From Kaistia terrae (GTDB lineage: Bacteria; Pseudomonadota; Alphaproteobacteria; Rhizobiales; Kaistiaceae), in NCBI RefSeq assembly GCF_026344005.1, contig NZ_JAPKNH010000010.1:1-64000 (forward strand): 64,000 nucleotides of DNA, read 5' to 3'. Positions 43,345 to 52,232 of this stretch are shown in pieces. The position numbers and the translations under genes are program-made. The notes beneath the pieces were generated by a model. That model saw only the letters and a list, made by a program, of their open reading frames with translations, was not told the DNA's origin and ran no database searches. Each line of letters begins with the position of its first letter. Position 1 is the first letter of the stretch.

Positions 43345-44053
43345 GCGACCGTCCCAGATAGATGGCTTCGACGCGGCTGTCGGCCATGACCTCCTCGACC
43401 GTCCCCTGAGCAAAGATGCGCCCGAGATGCATGACCGTCACGCGCTGCGCGACCTGGCGCACGAACGCCATGTCATGCTCGACGACCAGCACCGTTACCC
43501 CCTGCGCGTTCAGGGATTTCACCAGTTCGCCGGTTGCCTCCGTCTCCTTTGGCGACATCCCCGCCGTCGGCTCGTCCAGGAGAAGCAGCCGAGGTTTCAG
43601 GCAGACCGCCATGCCGATTTCCAGCCATTGCTTCTGTCCATGGCTGAGGTTCCCGGCCGGGCTCCTCGCTTCGGCCGCAAGGCCCAGAAAGTCGAGCATT
43701 TCGGCTATCTTTCCGGCAAGCGCATCGGCATCGCAATTGTGCTGCAGCGCCGTTTGAAGGTTTTGACTGACGCTCAGGGTCTTGAATATCCCAGGTACCT
43801 GGAACTTCACGCTCATGCCTTCGTGCACCCGCTGGAACGGTTTCAGCCGGGTGATGTCCTTCCCCGCCAGCACGATCTTGCCGCGATCGGGAGAGACCAC
43901 CCCCAGGATGAGCCGGAAGAACGTGCTCTTGCCGGCGCCATTGGGCCCGATGAGGCAATGGAGCTCACCAGCGTCCAGCGTGAAATCGACGTCCGCCGTG
44001 ACATGAAGCCCGCCAAAATGCTTGGAGAGGCCCTGTATCTCAAGAAGGGCCAT
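43337..44053 (-). CDS. Branched-chain/urea-type ABC ATP-binding protein (LivG/UrtD-like)
   Basis: A 238-residue ATPase: Walker A GPNGAGKSTF (about residue 36), LSHGQKQWLEIGMAV signature (about 136; the KQWLEIGM form is typical of UrtD), Walker B LLLLDEPTAGMSP, H-loop VVEHD. The start is set by the ATG overlapping the stop of the permease gene (TGATG). Forms a heterodimer with the UrtE-like ATPase. Confidence 0.9.
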   Translation of the reverse strand: MALLEIQGLSKHFGGLHVTADVDFTLDAGELHCLIGPNGAGKSTFFRLILGVVSPDRGKIVLAGKDITRLKPFQRVHEGMSVKFQVPGIFKTLSVSQNLQTALQHNCDADALAGKIAEMLDFLGLAAEARSPAGNLSHGQKQWLEIGMAVCLKPRLLLLDEPTAGMSPKETEATGELVKSLNAQGVTVLVVEHDMAFVRQVAQRVTVMHLGRIFAQGTVEEVMADSRVEAIYLGRSHA

Positions 44054-45126
44054 CAGAGGCTTCTCCGGTGGCGCAATGTCTGGGTGATCCGGCCCAGTTT
44101 CGCCGCGCCCGAAAGGATCAGCCCGTCGGGCATGAACAGCACGGTGAGGACCAGCAACGCCCCCATCACGACCAGAGCATACTGGTTGCCATATATGGTC
44201 AGCGCCTGGAACACGGCGAGAACGATGAAGGTTCCGATCGCCGCGGCGGTGATGTCGGATCGTCCCCCGACGGCGACCCAGACGATGGGGAGGGCAGCAG
44301 CGGTCATGCCCATGCTGGATGGCGTGATATATTGCCCCCAGGCGGTGTAGAGGGCGCCCGATAGCCCGGCCAGTGCGGCGCCGATTACGAAGGCGCCCAG
44401 CTGATATTTGCGGATGTCGTAGCCAAGCATCTCGGCGCGCTCCGGGTTCTCGCGAATGGCGACGAGCACGTTGCCGAACCGGGAATTGAGCAGGATCCGC
44501 AAGCAGAGATAGACGATGAGCAGCAGTGCGAGCACGAGATAATACAGCGGCGGATCCGGGTAGAATACGAAGTCGCCGCCGCTCCACGGCAGGGTCAGCG
44601 GCGGCATGGTGTTGATGCCATTGGTGCCGTTGAGGCGGGCGGTTCCGATTTTCCATTCGGGTCCGGAGGTCTGCGCCATGAAGCGCTCCAGGACCAGCGT
44701 CACCGACAGCGTGACAATGCCGAGAAAGACGCCGTTGATGCGACTGAAGAACAGGAAATAGCCGAGGATCGTGGCGAACAGCGCTGCCGCCAGGACGGAC
44801 AGGGCGAGTGCTGCGAAGGTGAACCCGTAGGCGGTGCCGACATTGATGGTCAGCACCGCGTAGCTGTAGCCCGCGATGCCAAAGAAGGCGGTCTGCCCGA
44901 AGCTCAGAACGCCGACATAGCCCCAGATCAGGCACAGCCCCAGCGCGATAAAGACCGAGTTGAGGAAGTACACGGTATTGCCGACCGTATATCCGTCGGC
45001 AAATGCCGGGAAGACGAGCGCCACGGCGACGACGAGCGCGAAGCCGAGCCAGAACGGACGGCCATGGCCGATCGTTTGCGGCCCTTCTATCAGACTGAAA
45101 AAGCGGCGAACTGCGTTCATGGTCAT
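44053..45126 (-). CDS. Branched-chain/urea-type ABC permease (LivM/UrtC-like)
   Basis: A 357-residue permease with about ten helices. UrtC-like sequence includes GYVGVLSFGQTAFFGIAGYS (about residues 73-92), GVFLGIVTLSVTLVLERFMA and RENPERAEMLGYD. Start overlaps the LivH-like stop codon by 4 bp (ATGA). The C-terminal EAA-like segment contacts the ATPases. Confidence 0.9.
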   Translation of the reverse strand: MTMNAVRRFFSLIEGPQTIGHGRPFWLGFALVVAVALVFPAFADGYTVGNTVYFLNSVFIALGLCLIWGYVGVLSFGQTAFFGIAGYSYAVLTINVGTAYGFTFAALALSVLAAALFATILGYFLFFSRINGVFLGIVTLSVTLVLERFMAQTSGPEWKIGTARLNGTNGINTMPPLTLPWSGGDFVFYPDPPLYYLVLALLLIVYLCLRILLNSRFGNVLVAIRENPERAEMLGYDIRKYQLGAFVIGAALAGLSGALYTAWGQYITPSSMGMTAAALPIVWVAVGGRSDITAAAIGTFIVLAVFQALTIYGNQYALVVMGALLVLTVLFMPDGLILSGAAKLGRITQTLRHRRSL

Positions 45127-45989
45127 TGCCGTGTCAGGAAGCCCGAGATGCCCTTGGGCAGTATGCGGATGACCACGATCACCGCGATGAGAAGGCCGAT
45201 CTGGCCGAAGAGCTGGCCCTTCCAATAGGTCATTCCCGCCTTGATGATTGCCAGGATGGCGGCGGCCGGTGCTGTGCCGAGTATGACGTCCGCGCCGCCG
45301 ACGACGACCGTGACGAAGGCTTCCGTCATGAAGCTCGTGCCCATTGTCGGCACCAGCGTCATGGTCGGCGCGTAGAGGCCCCCGGCAAGACCGGCAAGGC
45401 CCGCGCCGATGGCGAATGTCCAGCTGTAGATGCGTCTCGTGTCGAGCCCGGACGCCGCCGCCATATGCGGGACCTGCATCGTGGCGCGCGCGGCGATGCC
45501 GAAGCGCGTCCAGTTGAAGACGATGTAAAGGCCCGCCAGAACGGCCAATGCCGACCCGAACAGGACCAGGCGATAGACGGAATACGAATAAGGCCCGACC
45601 GCGAAACTGCCATAGGGCGTTCCGATGCTGGGCATGTTCGAGCCGAGCGTGATCAAGGTCGTCTGGGTGACGACAAGACTGATCCCCCATGTCAGGACGA
45701 TGGAGTCCAGCGGGCGCCCGTAGAGATGGCGTATGCAGGCAAACTCTACGACCATTCCGGCGAGCGCGGAGGCAATTGCGCCGATGGCGATCGCAAGGGG
45801 GAGCGGTACCCCGGCATGAACGGCGGCCACCGTGACATAGGCCCCACACATGATGAACTCGCCATGCGCCAGGTTAACGATGCCCATCATGCCGAAGACG
45901 ATGGCGAGCCCACAGGCGGCCAGGACCAGAAACGCGAACGCATCCGCGAATTGCATCACCATGGCGAATGCCAGATAGCCGGTTTCCAT
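45123..45989 (-). CDS. Branched-chain/urea-type ABC permease (LivH/UrtB-like)
   Basis: A 288-residue permease with about eight helices, carrying GMMGIVNLAHGEFIMCGAYV (about residues 33-52) and the GLDTRRIYSWTFAIGAGLAG segment. The ATG at 45989 is chosen; a GTG 15 bp upstream in frame is also possible. It follows the binding-protein gene by 80 bp and is coupled to the LivM-like gene. Confidence 0.88.
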   Translation of the reverse strand: METGYLAFAMVMQFADAFAFLVLAACGLAIVFGMMGIVNLAHGEFIMCGAYVTVAAVHAGVPLPLAIAIGAIASALAGMVVEFACIRHLYGRPLDSIVLTWGISLVVTQTTLITLGSNMPSIGTPYGSFAVGPYSYSVYRLVLFGSALAVLAGLYIVFNWTRFGIAARATMQVPHMAAASGLDTRRIYSWTFAIGAGLAGLAGGLYAPTMTLVPTMGTSFMTEAFVTVVVGGADVILGTAPAAAILAIIKAGMTYWKGQLFGQIGLLIAVIVVIRILPKGISGFLTRQ

Positions 45990-46069
45990 AAAGGGACCTG
46001 TCACCAGAAAAGGGGAGATCGCCCGAGCAGCTTTCGCGGGGCGATCTCTTCGTTAAGCGGGTAGGTGGA

Positions 46070-47326
46070 TCAACCCTTCGGCGGCGGATTGTCGGGCGAG
46101 TACTGGGTGCTCGGATCAAACTTCGTCAGGTCGCAACCTGCCTGTCCGAGCCAATAGGGCTGCACATTGTCCCAATGGGCCGGGAAGCTGATCGAGTGAT
46201 CTTCGCCGACCTTGGCAAGATAGATCGAGTGCGAGACATGCTGGCTCTTCGGGTCGATGCAGACCTTGCCTTCCGGTGCGTCGGTGCAGATGTCGCCCTT
46301 GGCGATTTCCTTTTGCAGATCGGCGCGCTTGGTCGACCCCTTCGCCCGCTCGACCATCTCCTTGTAGAGATACACCGCCAGGTAGGAGTTTTCGGCTTCC
46401 TGGTTGATGTAAGGGATCTCGGGATATTTTTCCCGGAACCGCGCGACGAATGCCTTGGCCTCCGGCGTGTCGATCTCCTCGATGAAGTTCGTCGTCACAT
46501 GCATGTTGGCCAGTGTCGGCGGCGTGAACCGCTTGTGCTCATAGCTCTGGTTGACGCCGATCGACGAAGCCATGGGCAGGTTCAGCTGCGCTGCCGAAGC
46601 CTGCTCGAAATAGGAAGACTGGGAGTTGCCGACCAAAAGCGTCACGACGAAATCGGGCTTGGCCTGCTGGATATTCTGAATGGTCTGCGAGAACTGGGAG
46701 ACGCCCAGCGGGATCAGTTCCTGGCCAACCAGCTCGCCACCATTTTCCTTGACGATCTGCTTCATCCATTCGGCCGAGATCCAGCCAAAGCTGTAATCGG
46801 CGGCGATGGTGTAGACCCGCTTGCCATAGGTCTTCATCATCCAGGGAATGAGCGTCGAGATCTGCTGCTCGGCCACTGCGCCGGTGATCACCATGTTCCC
46901 GTCGCAGACGCCGCCTTCATACTGGTTGTTGTAGAAGACGAAGCCGTCGAGCTGGTTGACGATCGGCCGGTAGGCCTCGCGCTCGGACGATGAGTAGCCG
47001 GCGAAGACGACGTCGGCCTTGTCGCGCTGGAGAACCCGGCGCATGAATTCCTGGTATCGGGTGTTCTCGGACTGCGTGTCGTAGATGACCAGTTCGATCG
47101 GCCGGCCGGCGATCCCGCCCTTGGCGTTGATCTCGTCCGTGGCAAGCTGGATCGCTTCGACCTTGCCCGAAGTCGCAAGCGCGAAGTCGCCCGACTGATC
47201 CTCCAGAACGCCGATCTTGATCGGTTCGCTGGCAAATGACGGGACGATTGTCGATACCGCGGCCGCGACCAGAAAACTCCCGGCAAGTGCCGCTTTTCGA
47301 AAACGAAGTAGGGCATTCCTAGACAC
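46070..47326 (-). CDS. Urea/amide-type ABC substrate-binding protein (UrtA/FmdD family)
   Basis: A 418-residue periplasmic protein with a signal peptide (cleavage near SFA, about residue 33) and the Peripla_BP_5 fold. Sequence such as YEGGVCDGNM (Cys), AADYSFGW and PLGVSQFSQTIQNIQ resembles UrtA/FmdD/AmiC proteins that bind urea, formamide or short amides. GTG start, with GGAGAA 7 bp upstream. First gene of the leftward importer operon and divergent from a LysR regulator and an acyl-CoA/CoA-transferase operon. The true ligand may therefore be a carboxylate or organosulfur acid rather than urea. Confidence 0.88.
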   Translation of the reverse strand: MSRNALLRFRKAALAGSFLVAAAVSTIVPSFASEPIKIGVLEDQSGDFALATSGKVEAIQLATDEINAKGGIAGRPIELVIYDTQSENTRYQEFMRRVLQRDKADVVFAGYSSSEREAYRPIVNQLDGFVFYNNQYEGGVCDGNMVITGAVAEQQISTLIPWMMKTYGKRVYTIAADYSFGWISAEWMKQIVKENGGELVGQELIPLGVSQFSQTIQNIQQAKPDFVVTLLVGNSQSSYFEQASAAQLNLPMASSIGVNQSYEHKRFTPPTLANMHVTTNFIEEIDTPEAKAFVARFREKYPEIPYINQEAENSYLAVYLYKEMVERAKGSTKRADLQKEIAKGDICTDAPEGKVCIDPKSQHVSHSIYLAKVGEDHSISFPAHWDNVQPYWLGQAGCDLTKFDPSTQYSPDNPPPKG

Positions 47327-47457
47327 TGCATATTCTCCATCTCAGGTTGAGATCAGGGTATGCAGGGGGCTTGAATCGTCCAATGCTATTTTAGCCCAAA
47401 CCCTATCGAATTAGCGGATGGAGTGCGCGAGATATGCGCTATCCGCGTCAAGTTTCA

Positions 47458-47473
47458 CGAAACCGTGGTTTCG
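47458..47473. promoter_or_regulatory. Perfect palindrome in the divergent importer/LysR promoter region
   Basis: CGAAACC-GT-GGTTTCG, 16 bp, perfect 7-bp arms, about midway between the divergent start codons of the binding protein (47326) and the LysR gene (47575). It contains a T-N11-A-compatible spacing and is a good candidate for the LysR regulator's site controlling both operons. Confidence 0.45.
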
Positions 47474-47574
47474 CGACAAAAAACTTCTTCTAAACCGCTT
47501 CAATGCAAGGAAACTGATCTTTCCCCCGACGGCTACCCAGAGGCTTAATGGGCCCAAAATCTGGATGAGGTCCC

Positions 47575-48519
47575 ATGAATCTGCGCAGCATTCGATACTT
47601 CGTGGCCGTCGCCGAAGGGCTGAGCTACTCCCGCGCAGCCGAGCAGTTGAACATCAGCCAATCGGCAATCTCCCGGCAGATTCAGATTCTCGAGGACGAG
47701 CTCGGCATCAAGTTGTTTGACCGCTTTGGTCGTGGCGTTCAGCTGACGGCGACCGGCGAGGAGTTGCTCGCGGAGAGCAAGGCGATCGTCAACAAAGTGT
47801 CGGCGTTGCATGAGCATGCGCGCGAGCTGGCGGGCGGTATCCGTGGCGTTCTACGCATCGGCACGACACCGCAGACTCTGGAGAGCTTCGTCGCCAAGGT
47901 GCTCAATCAGTATCGGCAAAAATACCCCAACATAGCCGTGACCTTGATCGAGGACGGCTCCGCGAACCTCATCAGTAAGATCGAGGCAGGCGACGTCGAT
48001 CTTGCCTTTGTCGCCCTGCCGCGAAATTCGCACTTTGCCAAGCGCGAGCTCTTTCCATTCGGTGCGTTGGCGGTTTTGCCGCCTGGGCATGCCCTGGCCA
48101 CGCGCCGCACGATCGAGATCGACGAGTTGGCAAATCAGCCCCTCCTGCTCCTGCGTCACAGCTTCATGACCCGAAAGCTCTTCGACGGAGCCTGCGCGCT
48201 CTCCTACATAACGCCGAAAATCCTTGTCGAAAGCAGCAGTCCGCACGGGTTGGTTTCGCTGGCCAATGAGGGGCATGGCATTGCCATCATCCCTTCGACC
48301 ATGCGGCTGCGCCCCAACCAGCACACCGCCGCGCTTCACTATGAAGGGCGTCAGCTCGGACTCTGGATCTCGGCGATATGGGATAATCGGCGCAATGTCC
48401 GGTCGCTCACCACGGACTTTGTCAACCTCGCCCATGATTTTGCGCGGATCTCCTATCCGGGGCAGAATTTTCATTTCAAGGAAATGTTCGATTCCGCATC
48501 ATCCTCGATGGCGTCATGA
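47575..48519 (+). CDS. LysR family transcriptional regulator
   Basis: A 314-residue LysR protein: winged helix at residues 1-60 (YSRAAEQLNISQSAISRQIQ), effector domain about 90-295, and a short extra tail. The similarity in the effector domain is to the CbbR/NAC-like group that responds to small metabolites. Divergent from the five-gene importer and upstream of hydrolase-like, acyl-CoA dehydrogenase-like and CoA-transferase genes, so it likely switches on uptake and breakdown of one compound. Confidence 0.9.
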   Translation: MNLRSIRYFVAVAEGLSYSRAAEQLNISQSAISRQIQILEDELGIKLFDRFGRGVQLTATGEELLAESKAIVNKVSALHEHARELAGGIRGVLRIGTTPQTLESFVAKVLNQYRQKYPNIAVTLIEDGSANLISKIEAGDVDLAFVALPRNSHFAKRELFPFGALAVLPPGHALATRRTIEIDELANQPLLLLRHSFMTRKLFDGACALSYITPKILVESSSPHGLVSLANEGHGIAIIPSTMRLRPNQHTAALHYEGRQLGLWISAIWDNRRNVRSLTTDFVNLAHDFARISYPGQNFHFKEMFDSASSSMAS

Positions 48520-48692
48520 CTGTTTTTGAACTGGTGACAGCACGTTTCGCCGCGTCGGCTCGTTTAACCAAGAAACGAGATGAATGGATGCGATAACGGC
48601 ATTGGACCTGCCCGGATTTCGAAATCAGGATCGAACGCGACAACAGCCGGCGCCCCCGTGCGCTGTCGGAAAATCGCATATCTGGAGCCAGC

Positions 48693-49388
48693 ATGACACG
48701 TTCCGATCCATCAGCCAGCCTGCCTGCCATCCCTGAACTGGCGGCCCACTGGAAGAAGCTCGACCTGGCGGCGATCCTGCGCCGTCCCGCCGCCTTCATC
48801 TCCATCAGCCAGACCAAATCCCTTTATGAGCCATGGGGCGCGCAGGCACGAGAGAAGCAATGGGAACGCGGAAGCCTGGAAGCCACGCTGAAAGTCGTCG
48901 CCGCGGCAAGGAAGCAGCCGAACTTCCTCTCCTATAGTTGGGTTGGCGCGCCGATCTTTCGCGACAGCCAGCCCAAGACCGCTTTTGACGAGGTTCAGTT
49001 CGCATCCTGGGCGGAGGGACACGACTTTTCGCCCGAGAAGCGGCTTGAGGACAATGAGCTGGTCGATCCGCTCCGCGCCGAAGTCCGCTCCGGCGATCTC
49101 GAATTCAACGAACTGGCTTTGCAGAGCGCTTTCATCGGCACGCCGCTTCCTATCGAGCTATCGCGGAAGCGTATCGAGGTGATCGTGCTGACTGGCCTCC
49201 ATCTCGACTGGTGCATCGAGGGCAATGCGCGCGCAGCCCGTGACAACGGGTTCTTGCCGATCGTCATCGGCGACGCGACGGGAACGCAGCGGATCGACCA
49301 GCAGGAAGCCGCCTATGAGCGCATCAACAAATTCTTTGCGCCGGTTATCAGCGCGGCGGACTTCGTTCGCTATCTCTCCGCCGATTGA
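48693..49388 (+). CDS. Isochorismatase-fold (cysteine hydrolase-like) protein lacking two catalytic residues
   Basis: A 231-residue protein that aligns with isochorismatase/nicotinamidase-type hydrolases. The nucleophile region is kept as LTGLHLDWCIEGNARAARDN (Cys174), including the conserved cis-peptide neighbourhood. But the Asp of the usual [LV]-[IV]-D-x-Q strand is replaced (FISISQTKS, about residues 35-43), and the catalytic Lys before S-A-F-x-G-T is replaced by Leu (LALQSAFIGT, 141-150). Either the enzyme uses a changed mechanism or it is a non-catalytic binding protein. Same strand as, and probably co-transcribed with, the next two genes (gap about 177 bp). Confidence 0.7.
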   Translation: MTRSDPSASLPAIPELAAHWKKLDLAAILRRPAAFISISQTKSLYEPWGAQAREKQWERGSLEATLKVVAAARKQPNFLSYSWVGAPIFRDSQPKTAFDEVQFASWAEGHDFSPEKRLEDNELVDPLRAEVRSGDLEFNELALQSAFIGTPLPIELSRKRIEVIVLTGLHLDWCIEGNARAARDNGFLPIVIGDATGTQRIDQQEAAYERINKFFAPVISAADFVRYLSAD

Positions 49389-49565
49389 CGCTCGAGCTTC
49401 TCGAGGCGCCAACGATGCCGGCTCGCGTTAGCCAACGCGACCAAGCAAAAGTCTAGAGCCGTTGGGCGTTTCCAGGAAACGACGGAGGCGTTGGCTCGAT
49501 CTCCTTTTGACGAAGGTCGTCCAGGCGCGCCAACAGCGCGCCGCCACAACCATGCGGGATTGCAC

Positions 49566-50771
49566 ATGCATACTGAACTGACGCCGGAACAGGAAAAGCT
49601 CCGACAGGACGCCAGGTCCTTTGCCCGCTCTATTGCATCTCCGCGCGCCGTGGAAACCGATCGCAGCGAGCAGTATCCCTGGGATGTCGTGAAGGGTCTG
49701 GCGGATGCAGGGTTCATGGGCATGACCATCCCCCGGGCCTATGGCGGCGGTGGGCGCTCGTTCTTCGATGCCGCGCTGGTTATCGAGGAGATGGCGAAGG
49801 CGTGTACCGTCACGGCGCGGATCGTCGTCGAAGCCAATATGGGCGCGATCTCGGCTGTCATGGCCTATGGCAGCGAAGCGCAGAAGAAGCTCGCCGCGGA
49901 ACTCGTCCTGTCCGGCGACAAGCCGGCCATCTGCATCACCGAGCCGGAGGCGGGCAGCGATACGCTGGCTATGACGACGCGCGCCGACAGGCGCGGCGAC
50001 GTCTATGTCCTCAACGGGCGCAAGCACTGGATCACCGGTGCCGGCGTTTCGCGACTGCACCTGATCTTCGCGCGGGTGTTCGATGAGGCCGGAGATGAGC
50101 TTGGCATTGGCGGCTTTCTGGCGATCCGCGACGAACGGCCCGGCCTGCGCGTGGCCAAGCGCGAACCCACCATGGGCCTGCGCGGCATTCCCGAGGGCGA
50201 ACTCGTTTTCGAGGACCTCGTTGTTCCGCTGGATCGGGTGCTCATGCCGCCGTCCGGTTTCAAGCGCGGCTTCGTCGACCTGATCAATGCCTATAACAGC
50301 CAGCGCGTCGGCGCCGGTACGGTTGCCATGGGTGTTGCCGCGGGCGCACTCGAACTCGCGGTCGAGTGGACCAAGACCCGCGAGCAATTCGGCAGGCCCA
50401 TCGCCGAGTTTCAGGGCCTGCAATGGATGCTGGCCGACATGCAGACGCAGTTGACTGCGTCGCGGCTGATGCTGCATGCGGCGGCGCGTTCGCGCGGCCC
50501 GAATGGAAGCCTTTTTCCCGATCCCGCGCTGGCTGCGCAGGCGAAGATATTCGCCTCCGAGGCGGCGATTACCATCGTCAACAATGCGCTCCAGCTCTTT
50601 GGCGCGCGCGGCTATTCGCGCGATCTGCCGCTCGAGCGCATGGCGCGCGACGTTCGGATGTTCTCGATCGCCGGCGGCACGGCGCAGGTATTGCGCACTC
50701 TGGTGGCCTCCAAGCTGCTTGAGCGGAAATTGCCGCAGACGCGAGACGGCTACACCAAGGCGGGCGCCTGA
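49566..50771 (+). CDS. Acyl-CoA dehydrogenase-fold flavoprotein, probable 3-sulfinopropionyl-CoA desulfinase
   Basis: A 401-residue ACAD-fold protein with FAD/acyl-CoA motifs ITEPEAGSD (about residues 124-132), KHWITGAG and TREQFGRPIAEFQGLQWM. Neither usual catalytic Glu is present: the Y-E-G-T motif near the C terminus reads IAGGT, and the alternative position in the AYNSQRVGAG helix holds Gln246. Arg85 lies in the substrate region (TVTARIVV). As I recall, 3-sulfinopropionyl-CoA desulfinase (Acd of Advenella/Variovorax) is marked by exactly Gln246 and Arg84 and releases sulfite, giving propionyl-CoA. A class III CoA-transferase follows after 3 bp, as its activating enzyme would. The function is inference; a dehydrogenase with an unplaced base remains possible. 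Confidence 0.72.
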   Translation: MHTELTPEQEKLRQDARSFARSIASPRAVETDRSEQYPWDVVKGLADAGFMGMTIPRAYGGGGRSFFDAALVIEEMAKACTVTARIVVEANMGAISAVMAYGSEAQKKLAAELVLSGDKPAICITEPEAGSDTLAMTTRADRRGDVYVLNGRKHWITGAGVSRLHLIFARVFDEAGDELGIGGFLAIRDERPGLRVAKREPTMGLRGIPEGELVFEDLVVPLDRVLMPPSGFKRGFVDLINAYNSQRVGAGTVAMGVAAGALELAVEWTKTREQFGRPIAEFQGLQWMLADMQTQLTASRLMLHAAARSRGPNGSLFPDPALAAQAKIFASEAAITIVNNALQLFGARGYSRDLPLERMARDVRMFSIAGGTAQVLRTLVASKLLERKLPQTRDGYTKAGA

Positions 50772-50774
50772 ACC

Positions 50775-52034
50775 ATGGCAGGCCAAACCGAAGCAGCAAG
50801 GCCGATCGGTGCCCTGTCCGGCATTCGCGTGCTGGACATGTCACGTATCCTCGCCGGCCCCACCTGCACGCAGATATTGGGTGATCTCGGCGCCGAGATC
50901 ATCAAGCTGGAAAAGCCCGGCGCGGGCGATGATACGCGCAAATGGGGACCGCCCTACATTGAGGGGCCGGATGGGCAGGAGACGACAGAGTCGGCCTACT
51001 ATCTCTCAGCGAACCGCAACAAGCGGTCGCTGGGGCTCGATTTCACCAAACCGGAAGGCCATGCGATCCTGCTGCGCCTGCTCGAAAGCTGCGACGTGCT
51101 GGTCGAGAATTTCAAGACCGGCACGCTGAAGCGCTACGGACTCGACCATGACAGCCTGAAAACCCGGTTTCCAGGCCTGGTCTATTGCTCGATCACCGGC
51201 TTTGGACAGACAGGCCCCTACGCCGCGCGCGCCGGATACGACTATATCGCGCAGGCCATGGGCGGCATCATGAGCGTCACCGGCAGCCCGGACGGGCCGC
51301 CCATGAAGGTCGGCGTCGGCATTGCGGATGTCACCACGGGGCTTTACGCGACGATCGGCATCATCGCCGCCCTTCGCCACCGCGATGCCACGGGCAAGGG
51401 CCAGCATCTCGATATAGCGCTTCTCGACACCCAGGTTTCATGGCTCGTCAACGAGGCGACGAACTATCTGGTCTCGGGCGTTCGCCCCGTTCGGCGCGGC
51501 AACGAACATCCCAATATCGTCCCTTACAAAGCGTATGAGACGCTGGACGGCTTTATCGTTCTGGCCGTCGGCAACGATGCGCAATTCCGGCGCTGGTGCG
51601 ACCTGGCCGATCTAGGTCATCTCGGCGAGGACCCACGATTTTCCAGCAACGCAAATCGCGTGGTCAATCGCGTGGAACTGGATCGGCACGTCGCCATCGC
51701 CATGAAGCTGAGAACGACGGCGAACTGGCTTGCGGTTCTCGAGACGGAGGGCGTTCCGGCCGGGCCGGTCAATGGCATTGACGAGGTTTTCAGCGACCCG
51801 CAGGTTCTGGCGCGCGGGATGCGCATCGAGATGCCCTATCCGCACGACGCTTCCGGAACAGTTGCACTGGTCGGCAGTCCCCTGAAGTTGTCGGAAACCC
51901 CCGTCTCCTACCGCTACGCCCCACCGCTCGCCGGAGAACACTCCAAGACGCTGCTCTCCCAATTGGCCGGCCTCGCCGATGACGAAATAGTGGATCTGGT
52001 GGCCAAAGGCGTCGTTTCCTCGACAGTGCCATGA
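50775..52034 (+). CDS. Class III CoA-transferase (CaiB/BaiF family)
   Basis: A 419-residue CaiB/BaiF protein that moves CoA between carboxylic acids. Family marks: SGIRVLDMSRILAGPTCTQI (about residues 15-34), NRNKRSLGLDF (81-90), the catalytic Asp185 in VGIADVTTG, and DIALLDTQVSW. Directly coupled to the desulfinase-like gene (3-bp gap), so it probably activates that enzyme's substrate, for example 3-sulfinopropionate with succinyl-CoA as donor. Formyl-, carnitine- or mesaconyl-type specificity cannot be excluded by sequence. Confidence 0.88.
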   Translation: MAGQTEAARPIGALSGIRVLDMSRILAGPTCTQILGDLGAEIIKLEKPGAGDDTRKWGPPYIEGPDGQETTESAYYLSANRNKRSLGLDFTKPEGHAILLRLLESCDVLVENFKTGTLKRYGLDHDSLKTRFPGLVYCSITGFGQTGPYAARAGYDYIAQAMGGIMSVTGSPDGPPMKVGVGIADVTTGLYATIGIIAALRHRDATGKGQHLDIALLDTQVSWLVNEATNYLVSGVRPVRRGNEHPNIVPYKAYETLDGFIVLAVGNDAQFRRWCDLADLGHLGEDPRFSSNANRVVNRVELDRHVAIAMKLRTTANWLAVLETEGVPAGPVNGIDEVFSDPQVLARGMRIEMPYPHDASGTVALVGSPLKLSETPVSYRYAPPLAGEHSKTLLSQLAGLADDEIVDLVAKGVVSSTVP

Positions 52035-52232
52035 ATGGGTGGGACTCGGCCCATTTCGGCAATTGCCGCGAGCGTTAACAGCATCCCTTCGGCCTAGTTC
52101 TCTTTCGCCAGCACCCGATGACGTCCCGCATGGCGGCAGTCGGCGGGAGGTTAGCTAATGGCGGTTGTCCGTGTGATGACCCTAGGGTACGGATAGCCTT
52201 CATGGGTGCATGGAACGGGGCAAGGGAACACT

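Noticed and set aside
47551-47574. Missing amidase for the urea/amide-type importer as a sign of a broken urea operon
   Set aside because: All five importer genes are intact and the divergent genes give an alternative catabolic partner, so there is no evidence that anything was lost.
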